The position numbers and the translations under genes are program-made. Under the pieces are notes generated by a model that was not told the origin of the DNA, did not search any database, and saw only the letters and a program-made list of their open reading frames with translations. Of a DNA stretch of 64,000 nt, positions 27,761 through 36,647 are shown one piece after another. The DNA lies in the NCBI RefSeq assembly GCF_900156535.1, contig NZ_FTNV01000003.1:248001-312000 (forward strand), given 5' to 3'. Every line of letters begins with the position of its first letter. Position 1 is the stretch's first letter. Origin of the DNA: Roseovarius nanhaiticus (GTDB lineage Bacteria > Pseudomonadota > Alphaproteobacteria > Rhodobacterales > Rhodobacteraceae).

Positions 27761-28198
27761 ATGCGCCACCTTCTTCTTGCCTATCTTATCTGCCTCTTGC
27801 CGGCGGCGTCCTTTGCGGCCGAGGACGTGAGCGCCGCCGCAAGCCCTGCGCTGAGTGAGATCCGTGGGCGGAATAACCTGCCGCCCCTTGAGACCAGCGC
27901 GGCATTGGCGCGCGCCGCCAGCGCCCATGCCGAGGACATGGCGACGAACGGATTTTTCAGTCACACCGGCTCGAACGGGTCAGGCATCGGTGACCGGGCG
28001 CGCGCGGCGGGCTACGGATTTTGCTTCATCGCCGAAAACATCGCGAAGGGGCAGGGCAGTCTGGATCAGGTGATCGAGGGTTGGATGGGCTCGACTGGGC
28101 ATCGCCGCAACATCCTGGCAGAAAACGCGCGCGAGTTTGCCGTCGCGCGAGGCGATGGCGCGATCTGGGTCATGGTGCTGGGCCGGCCCGGCTGCTGA
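27761..28198 (+). CDS. Secreted CAP-domain (SCP/PR-1) protein
   Basis: A 145-residue protein with a signal peptide (MRHLLLAYLICLLPAASFAA) and a CAP domain: LARAASAHAEDMATNGFFSHTGSNG, GENIAKGQGS replaced by AENIAKGQG, and MGSTGHRRNILAENAREFAVA. The conserved HxE...H set is partly recognisable (SHTG and GHRRN). Periplasmic or secreted, function unclear as in most bacterial CAP proteins. Two cysteines near the end may pair. Confidence 0.85.
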   Translation: MRHLLLAYLICLLPAASFAAEDVSAAASPALSEIRGRNNLPPLETSAALARAASAHAEDMATNGFFSHTGSNGSGIGDRARAAGYGFCFIAENIAKGQGSLDQVIEGWMGSTGHRRNILAENAREFAVARGDGAIWVMVLGRPGC

Positions 28199-28211
28199 CG
28201 CTGCGGCGCCG

Positions 28212-28460
28212 TCAACCGCCAAAGAATTTGGGCTTGAGCCTCAGAAGTGTCTCGCAAATCTGGGCTGTCAGGCTCTGCGCCACTCCCAGCGCCTCCTGGT
28301 GCGCGCCGTAGCCCTTGGATACGGCCGCCTCTATGGTCGAGGATTGTACGAGCGACGCAACCAGCTCGGGGTGCTTGGCGGCATAGCCCTCGCCCAGCTG
28401 GGCATCGATCGCGGCAATCGCTTGGGCAAGGTGGCGCGCGGCGGCGGGGTCTTGGGACAT
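28212..28460 (-). CDS. Small protein of unknown function
   Basis: An 82-residue, mostly helical protein. ATG 28460 follows CGAGGAGAAAAGATCC on its strand. It ends in LLRLKPKFFGG. No signal peptide or membrane helix. It is convergent with the CAP gene and divergent from mgtE; the family is not recognised. Confidence 0.6.
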   Translation of the reverse strand: MSQDPAAARHLAQAIAAIDAQLGEGYAAKHPELVASLVQSSTIEAAVSKGYGAHQEALGVAQSLTAQICETLLRLKPKFFGG

Positions 28461-28571
28461 GGATCTTTTCTCCTCGTTGCGAGGTTGAGCTAGCGCGCCG
28501 CTTGCTCTTGGCGAGTGCGCGCGCGCCCGCAAATCCGTCGGCGCAGGTCTGGCGTTTCCCGTGATGCCTGA

Positions 28572-28600
28572 TTGTTTTTCACCCCTCGCATGGCTAATGC
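28572..28600 (+). promoter_or_regulatory. Promoter candidate for mgtE-fthC
   Basis: TTGTTT (28572-28577), a 17-base spacer and TAATGC (28595-28600) form a sigma-70-like pair 38 bases upstream of the mgtE start. Weak -10 match. Confidence 0.35.
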
Positions 28601-28637
28601 TGCGCGAGACAATCCGCATGAACACGCGAGAGGCCAT

Positions 28638-30041
28638 ATGAGCGATCAAGAGCAGACCCCGCAGACCTCCGCTGCCACAGCCGAGGACGAGCGCGACGAC
28701 GCCTACGAGCTGGATCGCAACGCCGTCGCGCGCATCATCCACGCGGTCGACAATGATGACCGCGCCCAGCTGATCGAAGAGATGGAGCCGCTACACCCGG
28801 CGGACATCGCCGACCTTCTGGAGCAGGTCAGCGCCTTTGACCGGCGCCGGGTCATTGCGCTTTACGGCGACGAGTTCGACGGCGACATCCTGTCCGAGCT
28901 GGACGAGTCGATCCGCGAGGAAGTGCTGGGTTATCTCAGCCCCGAGGTTCTGGCCGTCGCCGTGCGCGAGCTTGACAGCGACGACGTGGTCGATCTGGTC
29001 GAGGATCTTGAGGACGATCAGCAGAACGCCATTCTCGAGGTGCTGGAGGATAGCGATCGCATCGCGGTGCGCCAGTCTCTGAACTACCCCGAATACTCTG
29101 CCGGCCGTCTGATGCAGCGCGAATTCGTCATGGCGCCCGAGCATTGGAACGTGGGAGAAGCCATTGATTTCATGCGCAATCAGCAGGATCTGCCCGAGCA
29201 GTTCTATCACATCATGCTGGTCGATCCCAAGCTGCACCCCGTGGGCAACGTCACCTTGGGCAAGCTGATGTCGTCGCGCCGCGAAGTCATGCTGTCGAGC
29301 CTCGTCGAAGAGACGTTTCATGTGATCCCGGTCACGCAATACGAGGGCGACGTGGCCTATGCGTTCAACCAGTATCACCTGATTTCGGCGCCCGTCGTGG
29401 ACGAGAACGAGCGCCTGGTGGGTGTGATCACCATCGACGACGCCATGGCCGTCCTCGATGAGGAGCATGAGGAAGACATCCTGCGTCTTGCCGGTGTGGG
29501 CGAGGGCGGTCTGAACGACAATTTCATCGACACGACCAAGCAGCGTTTTCCTTGGCTGGCCGTCAACCTGGTGACGGCGATCCTTGCCTCGCTGGTCATT
29601 GCGCAGTTCGAAGCGACGATTGCGCAATTCGTGGCGCTGGCCGTTCTGATGCCCATCGTCGCGTCGATGGGCGGCAATGCGGGGACGCAGAGCCTGACCG
29701 TCTCGGTCCGCTCGATCGCGACGCGCGACCTGACCGGATCGAACGTCTGGCGCGTCATCCGGCGCGAGGTGACGGTGGGTCTGATCAACGGGCTGATCTT
29801 TGCGGTGGTGATGGGCGTGATCGGCGTGGTTTGGTTCGGATCTCCGGCGCTGGGATACGTGATTGGCGCGGCGATGGTGATCAACCTGGTCGTCGCGGGC
29901 CTTGCGGGCACCGGCATACCCGTCCTTCTGGAGAAGGCGGGCATTGATCCGGCGCTTGCCTCGGGTGCCTTTGTCACGACCGTTACGGATATTGTCGGCT
30001 TCCTGGCCTTTCTGGGCCTTGCGGCGCTCTTCCTGCTATGA
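28638..30041 (+). CDS. mgtE: Magnesium transporter MgtE
   Basis: A 467-residue channel-like Mg2+ importer. N-terminal helical N domain (about 30-150), two CBS domains (about 160-280; SAGRLMQREFVM and HLISAPVVDENERLVGVIT), a plug helix, then five membrane helices with GGNAGTQSLTVSVRSIATRDL, the pore motif. Start ATG 28638. The stop overlaps the fthC start by 4 bases. No known Mg riboswitch was seen in the 177 bases upstream. Confidence 0.95.
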   Translation: MSDQEQTPQTSAATAEDERDDAYELDRNAVARIIHAVDNDDRAQLIEEMEPLHPADIADLLEQVSAFDRRRVIALYGDEFDGDILSELDESIREEVLGYLSPEVLAVAVRELDSDDVVDLVEDLEDDQQNAILEVLEDSDRIAVRQSLNYPEYSAGRLMQREFVMAPEHWNVGEAIDFMRNQQDLPEQFYHIMLVDPKLHPVGNVTLGKLMSSRREVMLSSLVEETFHVIPVTQYEGDVAYAFNQYHLISAPVVDENERLVGVITIDDAMAVLDEEHEEDILRLAGVGEGGLNDNFIDTTKQRFPWLAVNLVTAILASLVIAQFEATIAQFVALAVLMPIVASMGGNAGTQSLTVSVRSIATRDLTGSNVWRVIRREVTVGLINGLIFAVVMGVIGVVWFGSPALGYVIGAAMVINLVVAGLAGTGIPVLLEKAGIDPALASGAFVTTVTDIVGFLAFLGLAALFLL

Positions 30042-30598
30042 GCGAGCTTGCCGCGATCAAGGACGCTGCCCGGCGCGCGGCATTTGCGCGCCGCAAGGCC
30101 GCGCATGACGTCCCAGGCCCTGCGCCCGCTGCCCGTTTGTCCGAAGTGTTGGCAGGCTACCGGGGCGTGCCGCTTGCGGGGTATATGGCGATCCGGACCG
30201 AAATCGATCCGCTGCCCGCGATGGAGGAAGCCGCGGCGCATGGGCCAGTCGGTGTGCCTGTCATCATGGCCAAAGACGCACCCCTGAAATTCTCTCGCTG
30301 GACGCCGGGCTGCGAGATGAAGGACGGCCCGTTCGGGGCGCGCATCCCGAAGATCGATGACTATTTGACGCCTCAGATCCTTATCGTGCCCTTGGTCGCG
30401 TTTGACCGTGCGGGCGGGCGGTTGGGTTATGGTGGCGGCTTCTATGACCGGACGCTGGAGGGCCTGCGCGCGTGTGGCCCCGTCTTGGCCATCGGCTTTG
30501 CCTATGGCGCGCAAGAGGCCGATGGCCTGCCGCTTGAGCCGACGGATCAGCCGCTAGACATGATCGTCACCGAGTCTGAGGTCATCGAGCTTGGCTAG
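30038..30598 (+). CDS. fthC: 5-formyltetrahydrofolate cyclo-ligase
   Basis: Converts 5-formyl-THF to 5,10-methenyl-THF with ATP. 186 residues; family motifs include GYMAIRTEIDPLP, the substrate stretch, and GYGGGFYDRTLEGL near the end. The start ATG 30038 overlaps the mgtE stop (ATGA). In many bacteria 6S RNA lies near this gene, but no such RNA was seen here. A repeat element follows the stop. Confidence 0.9.
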   Translation: MSELAAIKDAARRAAFARRKAAHDVPGPAPAARLSEVLAGYRGVPLAGYMAIRTEIDPLPAMEEAAAHGPVGVPVIMAKDAPLKFSRWTPGCEMKDGPFGARIPKIDDYLTPQILIVPLVAFDRAGGRLGYGGGFYDRTLEGLRACGPVLAIGFAYGAQEADGLPLEPTDQPLDMIVTESEVIELG

Positions 30599-30600
30599 GT

Positions 30601-30636
30601 CCGCCTCCGGCGGGAGTATTTTCGGAACAATGAAAG
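30601..30636 (+). repeat. 3'-end repeat, copy 5
   Basis: The hairpin CCGCC-TCC-GGCGG (30601-30613), directly after the fthC stop, is followed by GAGTATTTTCGGAACAATG and AAAG. It has the form of a terminator for mgtE-fthC plus the recurring motif. Confidence 0.6.
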
Positions 30637-30645
30637 CAGTTGGCG

Positions 30646-31830
30646 TCAACGGGTGAGCTGGCGCATGCCGTGGTCCAGCCCTTCGAGCGTCATGGGCACC
30701 ATCCGGCCCTCGAAGATCGCTTCGATCATTGCAGTCGACTGGGTGTAGCGCCAGCGCGGCTCGGGCACCGGATTGATCCAGAGGTTCATCGGCCATTGGG
30801 CGCGGGCGCGCATCAGCCAGGTCTGGCCCGCCTCCGCGTTCCAATGCTCGTTCGCGCCGCCGGGATAGGCAATCTCATAGGGGGACATCGCGGCGTCCCC
30901 GACGAAAATGCAGCGGTAATCCGCGCCGTAGGTGTTGAGGATGTCCTGCGTCGGGATCTGTTCGCTCCAGCGGCGGCGATTGTCGCGCCATACCCCCTCG
31001 TAGAGACAGTTGTGGAAGTAGTAATACTCGAGTTGGCGAAATTCGGTCCGGGCGGCCGAGAAAAGCTCCTCGACCAGCTTGATATGCGGGTCCATCGAGC
31101 CTCCGACATCGAGGAAAAGCAGCACCTTGGCGGCGTTGCGCCTTTCCGGACGGGTCTGTACGTCCAGATAGCCTTTTTGCGCGGTGGCGCGGATCGTTCC
31201 AGGCAGATCGAACTCGTCCTGCGCGCCATCGCGCGCCCACATGCGCAGGCGGCGCAGCGCCATCTTGATGTTGCGCGTGCCCAGTTGAACGTCGCCGTCC
31301 AGATTGGCGAACTCGCGCTTGTCCCAGACCTTGACCGCGCGCTGGTGGCGCGACTTGTCCTGCCCGATGCGCACGCCCTCGGGATTGTAGCCATGCGCGC
31401 CGAAAGGCGAGGTGCCGCCCGTGCCGATCCATTTGTTGCCGCCCTGATGGCGGCCCTTTTGCTCGGCCAGGCGCTCTTTCAGCGTCTCCATCAGCTTGTC
31501 GAACCCGCCAAGCGCCTCGATCTCGGCCTGCTCTTCGGGCGTCAGGTGTTTCTCGGCCATCTTGCGCAGCCACTCTTCGGGCAGATCGACGGCATTCAGC
31601 ACATCCTGGGCGGTGATCTGGTCCAGCGCCTCGAAGGCTGTAGCAAAGGCGCGGTCAAAGCGGTCTATGTGCCGCTCGTCCTTCACCATCGCGGTGCGGG
31701 CGAGGTAGTAGAACCCGGTCACGTCATATGTGACGAGCCCGGCGGAGACGCCTTCAAGAAAAGTGAGATATTCGCGCAAGGACACGGGCAGGCCAGCGCT
31801 GCGCAGCGACTGGAAGAAGGGCAGGAACAT
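30646..31830 (-). CDS. VWA-domain protein, CoxE-like
   Basis: A 394-residue protein with a MIDAS-like DVGGSM (KVLLFLDVGGSMDPHI) in the C-terminal von Willebrand A domain; family members carry DxSxS, so one position differs. CoxE-type proteins work with MoxR ATPases in metal-cofactor insertion or maturation. The MoxR ATPase lies on the same strand 1.7 kb upstream, separated by a DUF2927 lipoprotein and a small membrane protein. All four read leftwards. Substrate complex unknown; no CO dehydrogenase genes in the window. Confidence 0.85.
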   Translation of the reverse strand: MFLPFFQSLRSAGLPVSLREYLTFLEGVSAGLVTYDVTGFYYLARTAMVKDERHIDRFDRAFATAFEALDQITAQDVLNAVDLPEEWLRKMAEKHLTPEEQAEIEALGGFDKLMETLKERLAEQKGRHQGGNKWIGTGGTSPFGAHGYNPEGVRIGQDKSRHQRAVKVWDKREFANLDGDVQLGTRNIKMALRRLRMWARDGAQDEFDLPGTIRATAQKGYLDVQTRPERRNAAKVLLFLDVGGSMDPHIKLVEELFSAARTEFRQLEYYYFHNCLYEGVWRDNRRRWSEQIPTQDILNTYGADYRCIFVGDAAMSPYEIAYPGGANEHWNAEAGQTWLMRARAQWPMNLWINPVPEPRWRYTQSTAMIEAIFEGRMVPMTLEGLDHGMRQLTR

Positions 31831-31845
31831 GCCGTGCCCCGCCAG

Positions 31846-32013
31846 TTACAACGTGGCGCGCTGGATCATGATCGTGACGAAGAGAGCGACCAGCGCGAAG
31901 ATCAGCGCATGCACGGCGGCATATTGCGCGATATCGGCAGGGCGCCCCTTGCGACGACGCGCCCGAAGTCCGCCGATAACTGCACCGAGGATGGCCGCGA
32001 CGATGACGATCAT
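31846..32013 (-). CDS. Small two-span membrane protein
   Basis: A 55-residue protein (start ATG 32013). Two hydrophobic segments (IVIVAAILGAVIGGL and AVHALIFALVALFVTIMI) are separated by a strongly basic loop RARRRKGRP. It lies between the DUF2927 gene (3-base gap) and the VWA gene (15-base gap) in the same direction, so it is probably cotranscribed. Function unknown. Confidence 0.7.
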   Translation of the reverse strand: MIVIVAAILGAVIGGLRARRRKGRPADIAQYAAVHALIFALVALFVTIMIQRATL

Positions 32014-32016
32014 ATG

Positions 32017-33381
32017 CTACCCGTTTCTTCCCTTCAGCGGATTGAGGTTCGAGACCTCGCGCAGCTTGGCGCGTACGGCCCAGTCCGCGCCGTAGCCGTA
32101 CCGCGCCCAGCCGAGGCTGTCCATACGCACCTGCCGCGCTTCGGAGACGCGGCCCGTCAGCTCGAGCGCCTCTGCGCGCATCATCATCAGCTGCGCCAGA
32201 AGGGCCGCGTTCTCGTGGCGCTCGGCCACGGCGATCTGCGGTCCAAGAATGACCAGCGCATCGGCGCCGCGCCCTTGGGTGATGGCATAGGCGGCCAGCT
32301 GGGCCGCAGCATGCGCGCGGTGCAGCGATGTCACTGGCGCGCGGCGATAATAGGCGTCTGCGGCGGCGAAATGGTTCTGCGCATAGACGGGATCGGTGCT
32401 TTGGGTGATGCGGCCGATGGCGTAATGGGCAAAGGCCCGGCGGTGATCGGTAAAGCCCACAGTCTCGGAGATGCGCACGGCCGTTTCGGCGGCGGCACGG
32501 CGCTGCGCATTATTGGCGCCCGGCCCGAGGGCCGTTTGCATGGCGCGCACCCAGGCGCGCGGCGTGGAGTGCAGCGGGCGCGGGGCAATGCGCTCGCCCG
32601 CGGGATTGAGCCGGCGCAGGATGCCGGGAATCGCGGCAGCCACCTGGCGGCGGGTCATACCCGATTGCAGCTCGGGTGCGTAATAAGCGCGCAGGATCAA
32701 CATGTCGAAGCCGGTCAGCACTGTATGCACGTTGTCGTCGTTGAAGACCGAATCGGGCAGGCGATAGAGGTCGTTCAGTGGGCCGAGCGCCTGGGACAGC
32801 TCTTCGTGCAGGCAATCGCGCACCTCTTGGGGGCTGCTGTCATTCGGCACGAAAATGGCCACCTTGCGCCGGGTCTGAAGGCCGCTCCAGGCGGTCAGGC
32901 GGCTGCGCTTGGCCGCGCGATACTCATCGAGGTTCGAGATGTTCGGCACGACGAAACAGGCGGCCTGTGGTAGGGCGCGGCGGATGTCAGCACGGCTGAC
33001 GGCCTGAATCGTGATATTGGCGGGGCCGCTGACTTGGCTGATCTGGATACCCGCCTCGGACCGCAAGCGGTGCAGGAGGCGCGAGAGGTCCGATTGCAGC
33101 GTCGCGGGCGGCGCACCGGTGACCGTCACGCTGATCGGTCCCTCAAAGCGGGTCAGCACGGGCAGGTCGCGGCCCGATTCAAGGCGCAGCGACAAGTCCA
33201 TGAAATCGCGCGCGATATCCTGGTTGGATCTGCTGGGCGCAGCAGGGTGCGGCACCGAGAACATCTTGATTGCAGGCATCCCGCCCAGGTCCGGCGTGGC
33301 GGCGCGCGACGCGACATCGCCTGACGTGCCGGGCACGCACGCCCCAAGCATGAGGCAGATAGGCAAGATCATTCGGCGCAT
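32017..33381 (-). CDS. DUF2927 lipoprotein
   Basis: A 454-residue protein. MRRMILPICLMLGAC gives a signal peptide with lipobox LGAC, predicting an outer-membrane lipoprotein. The body has FVPNDSSPQEVRDCLHEELSQALGPLNDLYRLPDSVFNDDN, a segment typical of DUF2927, with an HEExxQ-like HEELSQ resembling a metalloprotease helix. A tetratricopeptide-like helical C-terminus follows (about 300-454). I chose ATG 33381; ATG 33393 is possible. The setting between MoxR and VWA genes is unusual. Confidence 0.75.
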   Translation of the reverse strand: MRRMILPICLMLGACVPGTSGDVASRAATPDLGGMPAIKMFSVPHPAAPSRSNQDIARDFMDLSLRLESGRDLPVLTRFEGPISVTVTGAPPATLQSDLSRLLHRLRSEAGIQISQVSGPANITIQAVSRADIRRALPQAACFVVPNISNLDEYRAAKRSRLTAWSGLQTRRKVAIFVPNDSSPQEVRDCLHEELSQALGPLNDLYRLPDSVFNDDNVHTVLTGFDMLILRAYYAPELQSGMTRRQVAAAIPGILRRLNPAGERIAPRPLHSTPRAWVRAMQTALGPGANNAQRRAAAETAVRISETVGFTDHRRAFAHYAIGRITQSTDPVYAQNHFAAADAYYRRAPVTSLHRAHAAAQLAAYAITQGRGADALVILGPQIAVAERHENAALLAQLMMMRAEALELTGRVSEARQVRMDSLGWARYGYGADWAVRAKLREVSNLNPLKGRNG

Positions 33382-33558
33382 ATGCACCCCCATGGTGAAC
33401 CCGGACGCAAGCGCACCCCCGCACCGATCTGGCACCGAGGGGCGCGGCCCCTCGTCCATTGTGGGCCGATGCTCAGGCTCACGTCGCTTATGGTTTTCTC
33501 TAAGGAGCATTTGAGACCATTTTACGGCACGCTGTCCGAAATTCTCGCAGGCCCCGTG

Positions 33559-34398
33559 TCATCCGCCGCGCCGCGCCATGAAGGCCAGACGCTCGAAAAG
33601 ATGGACGTCCTGTTCATTCTTGAGAAGCGCGCCGTGCAGGCGGGGCAAGGCATCCTTACCATTGCGCTGTAGATCTTCGGGGCTCAAATCCTCGGCCAAA
33701 AGCAGCTTGAGCCAGTCCAGAACTTCGGAGGTCGACGGCTTTTTCTTGAGCCCCTGTTGATCCCGAATCTCGTAAAACTGGGTCAGTGCAGTTGTCAGCA
33801 GCGCGTCCTTGATGCCGGGATGATGCACCTCGACGATGCGGCGCATCGTGTCCATGTCCGGAAAGCGGATGTAGTGGAAAAAGCAGCGGCGCAGGAAGGC
33901 GTCGGGCAGCTCTTTTTCGTTGTTAGAGGTGATGATGACGATGGGGCGCTGCGCCGCGCGAATCGTCTCGCCGGTTTCGTAGACGTGGAACTCCATCTGG
34001 TCGAGTTCCTGCAGCAGATCGTTGGGAAACTCGATATCCGCTTTGTCAATTTCGTCGATCAGCAGAACGACGCGGCCCTCGGCGGCGAAAGCCTGCCACA
34101 GCTTGCCGGGGCGGATGTAGTTGGCGATGTCATGCACGCGCGCGTCGCCCAGCTGGCTGTCGCGCAGGCGGCTGACGGCGTCGTATTCATAGAGGCCCTG
34201 ATGCGCGCGGGTCGTGGATTTCACGCTCCACTCGATCATCGGCAGGTCCAGCGCCGCGGCCACCTGGCGGGCCAGCTCGGTCTTGCCGGTGCCCGGCTCG
34301 CCCTTGACCAGAAGGGGCCGCTGCAGCGTGATGGCGGCATTGACCGCGACAGTCAGATCCTCGGTCGCGACGTAACTGCCTGTGCCTTGAAAATTCAT
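33559..34398 (-). CDS. MoxR-family AAA ATPase
   Basis: A 279-residue AAA ATPase: Walker A GEPGTGKTEL, Walker B VVLLIDEIDKAD, sensor 1 IVIITSNNEKELPDAFLRRC, and a C-terminal lid. MoxR ATPases act as chaperones for metallo-enzyme or cofactor assembly together with VWA proteins. Start ATG 34398 (MNFQGTGSYVATEDL). The downstream leftward genes are the DUF2927 lipoprotein, a small membrane protein and a CoxE-like VWA protein. Confidence 0.93.
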   Translation of the reverse strand: MNFQGTGSYVATEDLTVAVNAAITLQRPLLVKGEPGTGKTELARQVAAALDLPMIEWSVKSTTRAHQGLYEYDAVSRLRDSQLGDARVHDIANYIRPGKLWQAFAAEGRVVLLIDEIDKADIEFPNDLLQELDQMEFHVYETGETIRAAQRPIVIITSNNEKELPDAFLRRCFFHYIRFPDMDTMRRIVEVHHPGIKDALLTTALTQFYEIRDQQGLKKKPSTSEVLDWLKLLLAEDLSPEDLQRNGKDALPRLHGALLKNEQDVHLFERLAFMARRGG

Positions 34399-34541
34399 AA
34401 TCCGATCAGCCCTTTCAGGCGCACTTCTCATCCGCGCCGCCGGTCAGCATATGCGCAGAGCCGATTTCGATCAATGCGCCTTGAATTCGTGTAGTGACAA
34501 CGGCTGCCGGTTGCAGTAAATGCACCCCGAGGGGGAGCCAG

Positions 34542-35015
34542 ATGACACAGCATCCTGACGCCTTGGACCTTGAAAATAAAGAGGATCAAAGCTTGAAAGC
34601 CGAAGTTTTCCTGCCCGACGATTACCAGCCCGTCGAAGACGAGCCCTTCATGAACGAGCGCCAGCAAGAGTATTTTCGGCGCAAGCTGATGGATTGGCGA
34701 GAAGATCTGCTGGCCGGCAGCCGCGACACGATCGAAGCGCTTCAGGATGGCACACGCGCCATCCCCGATGTTGCAGATCGCGCCAGCGAAGAGACGGATC
34801 GTGCGCTGGAATTGCGCACCCGCGATCGCCAGCGCAAGCTGGTTGCCAAGATCGATCAGGCATTGCGCCGCCTCGATGAGGGCGAGTTCGGATACTGCCA
34901 GATGACCGGCGATCCGATCAGCCTCAAGCGGCTGGACGCGCGCCCCATCGCCACCATGACGCTGGAGGCGCAAGAGCGTCACGAGCGCCGCGAGAAGGTG
35001 CATCGCGACGATTGA
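34542..35015 (+). CDS. dksA: RNA polymerase-binding transcription factor DksA (degenerate zinc finger)
   Basis: A 157-residue coiled-coil factor that binds RNA polymerase in the secondary channel with ppGpp. Start ATG 34542 behind GGGGGAG. Coiled-coil region EYFRRKLMDWREDLLAG...; DVADRASEETDRALELRTRDR includes the tip acidic residues. In the finger region only one cysteine is left (GYCQMTGDPISLKRLDARP), whereas Escherichia DksA has four Cys. Cys-poor DksA is known in Rhodobacter and should not need zinc. A terminator follows. Confidence 0.92.
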   Translation: MTQHPDALDLENKEDQSLKAEVFLPDDYQPVEDEPFMNERQQEYFRRKLMDWREDLLAGSRDTIEALQDGTRAIPDVADRASEETDRALELRTRDRQRKLVAKIDQALRRLDEGEFGYCQMTGDPISLKRLDARPIATMTLEAQERHERREKVHRDD

Positions 35016-35040
35016 TCGCGCGGACATGACAAACTTTCTG

Positions 35041-35070
35041 AAACGCCGGGGCTGGTTCTCCGGCGTTTTT
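35041..35070 (+). terminator. Rho-independent terminator of dksA
   Basis: AACGCCGG/CCGGCGTT stem with a 10-base loop, ending in TTTTT, 25 bases past the dksA stop. Confidence 0.85.
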
Positions 35071-35092
35071 CGTATGATCTAGGGGCATGGAT

Positions 35093-36235
35093 ATGCAGGG
35101 CCTCTCAATCTCGATCATCGGCGCGGGTATCGGCGGGCTGGCCGCTGCGCGCGCGCTGGCTCTGCGCGGCGCGCGCGTCACCGTGCATGAGCAGGCCGCC
35201 GAGATTTCCGAGGTGGGCGCGGGATTGCAGATCTCGCCCAATGGGTTCGCGGTGCTCCGCGCTCTGGGCCTTGGCGATGCCGTCCGCGGCGCGGGCGTGC
35301 AGGGGGCGGCGGTGGCGCTGCATGATTACCGTCGGGGGCAGGTGGTGCGTCTGGATCTGACGCGGCTTGCCTCGCGCGATTACTGGTTTTTGCACCGCGC
35401 GGATCTGATCGGTATTTTGCACAAGGGCGCCGTGGATGCTGGCGTTCGGATCGAACTGGGCAAGCGCGCGGTGGACCCTGCTGCGATGGATGGCGATCTG
35501 GTCATTGGCGCCGACGGCCTGCATTCCGTCACGCGCAGCGCGTTGAACGGCACACTTGCGCCTTTCTTTACCCGCCAGGTCGCGTGGCGCGCGGTCGTGC
35601 CGCATGATGGCAGTCGCATGGGCGAGGCGCGCGTTCACATGGCGCCGCACCGGCATCTGGTCAGCTATCCGCTCCGCGGCGGGTCCGAGTTGAACATCGT
35701 CGCCGTCGAGGAGCGCGCGGGCTGGGCCGAGGAAAGCTGGAGCGCGGCGGGCGACCCGAATGATCTGCGCGCGCGCTTTGCCGATTTCGGGGCAGATGCG
35801 CAGGCGATGCTGAGAAAGGTCGATCGTGTGGGCCGGTGGGGCCTGTTTCGCCACCCCGTCGCGCCCGTCTGGGGCAAGGGGCGGCTGGCCGTTCTGGGCG
35901 ACGCGGCGCATCCGACGCTGCCCTTCATGGCGCAGGGCGCCTCTCTTGCGATGGAGGATGCCTGGGTGTTCGCCGACGCCCTGGCCACGGCGCCGGATCT
36001 GTCTGCCGCCCTCAACACATACCAAGAGCGCCGCGCCGAGCGCGCGCGCAAGGTCGTCGAAGCTGCAAACGGTAATGCGTGGAAGTATCACTTGAAATTC
36101 AAGCCGCTACGCGCCGCAGCTCATCTATCACTCAAGATTGGTGGTGCGCTGGCGCCGGACCGCATGATGGGCCAATTCGACTGGATCTATGGCCATGACG
36201 TGACGGGCGGCGCGCCTCCTGTCATCCCTTCTTGA
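35093..36235 (+). CDS. FAD-dependent monooxygenase (salicylate hydroxylase-like)
   Basis: About 380 residues, class A flavoprotein: IIGAGIGGLAAARAL (FAD glycines) at the N-terminus, the DG motif VIGADGLHSVTR, and GDAAHPTLPFMAQGASLAMEDA (GD motif). I use ATG 35093, which is 7 bases past AGGGG; ATG 35087 is possible. Relatives hydroxylate aromatic acids such as salicylate; no other aromatic-degradation gene is nearby. It overlaps the convergent Fur-family gene by 14 bases. Confidence 0.85.
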   Translation: MQGLSISIIGAGIGGLAAARALALRGARVTVHEQAAEISEVGAGLQISPNGFAVLRALGLGDAVRGAGVQGAAVALHDYRRGQVVRLDLTRLASRDYWFLHRADLIGILHKGAVDAGVRIELGKRAVDPAAMDGDLVIGADGLHSVTRSALNGTLAPFFTRQVAWRAVVPHDGSRMGEARVHMAPHRHLVSYPLRGGSELNIVAVEERAGWAEESWSAAGDPNDLRARFADFGADAQAMLRKVDRVGRWGLFRHPVAPVWGKGRLAVLGDAAHPTLPFMAQGASLAMEDAWVFADALATAPDLSAALNTYQERRAERARKVVEAANGNAWKYHLKFKPLRAAAHLSLKIGGALAPDRMMGQFDWIYGHDVTGGAPPVIPS

Positions 36236-36647
36236 GCGGCCGGCCGTACAGCTCCATTTTGTGCCCCTTCAGCTTGTAACCGAGACGGGCCGCGATCTTT
36301 TCCTGCAAACGCTCGATCTCGGGGTCGAAGAACTCGATCACATCGCCGGTCTCGAGATCGATCAGGTGGTCATGGTGACCCCGCTCGGCATCCTCGTAGC
36401 GCGCGCGCCCGTCGCCGAATTCCAGCTTGTCCAGAATGCCGCTTTCCTCAAACAGCTTGACCGTACGATAGACCGTCGCAATGGAAATCTTGGGATCGCG
36501 CGCGGCGGCGCGGGCATAAAGCTCGTCGACATCGGGATGATCGTCTGCCTCTTCCAGAACGGCGGCGATGATGCGCCGTTGGCCTGTCATGCGCAGGCCG
36601 CGCGCCTCGCAGCGGTCGATGATTGTCTCGGGCGTCATTTCGGTCAT
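36222..36647 (-). CDS. Fur-family metal regulator (Fur/Mur type)
   Basis: A 141-residue Fur-family protein: the N-terminal winged helix TGQRRIIAAVLEEADDHPDVDELY, the metal-site stretch GHHDHLIDLETGDVIEFFDPEIE and the tail GYKLKGHKMELYG. In alphaproteobacteria this protein group is often the Mn regulator Mur rather than a true Fur; the sequence does not decide. The C-terminal CxxC pairs of classic Fur are absent. It is convergent with and overlaps the monooxygenase gene by 14 bases. Confidence 0.88.
   Translation of the reverse strand: MTEMTPETIIDRCEARGLRMTGQRRIIAAVLEEADDHPDVDELYARAAARDPKISIATVYRTVKLFEESGILDKLEFGDGRARYEDAERGHHDHLIDLETGDVIEFFDPEIERLQEKIAARLGYKLKGHKMELYGRPLKKG

Noticed and set aside
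30640..32973. Long plus-strand frame opposite the VWA and DUF2927 genes
   Set aside because: Antisense to well supported coding sequence; protein is low complexity and unlike any family.
34671..34685. GAGTATTTTCGGCGC in dksA, resembling the 3'-end repeat
   Set aside because: It encodes EYFRR of the conserved DksA coiled coil, so the match is incidental.
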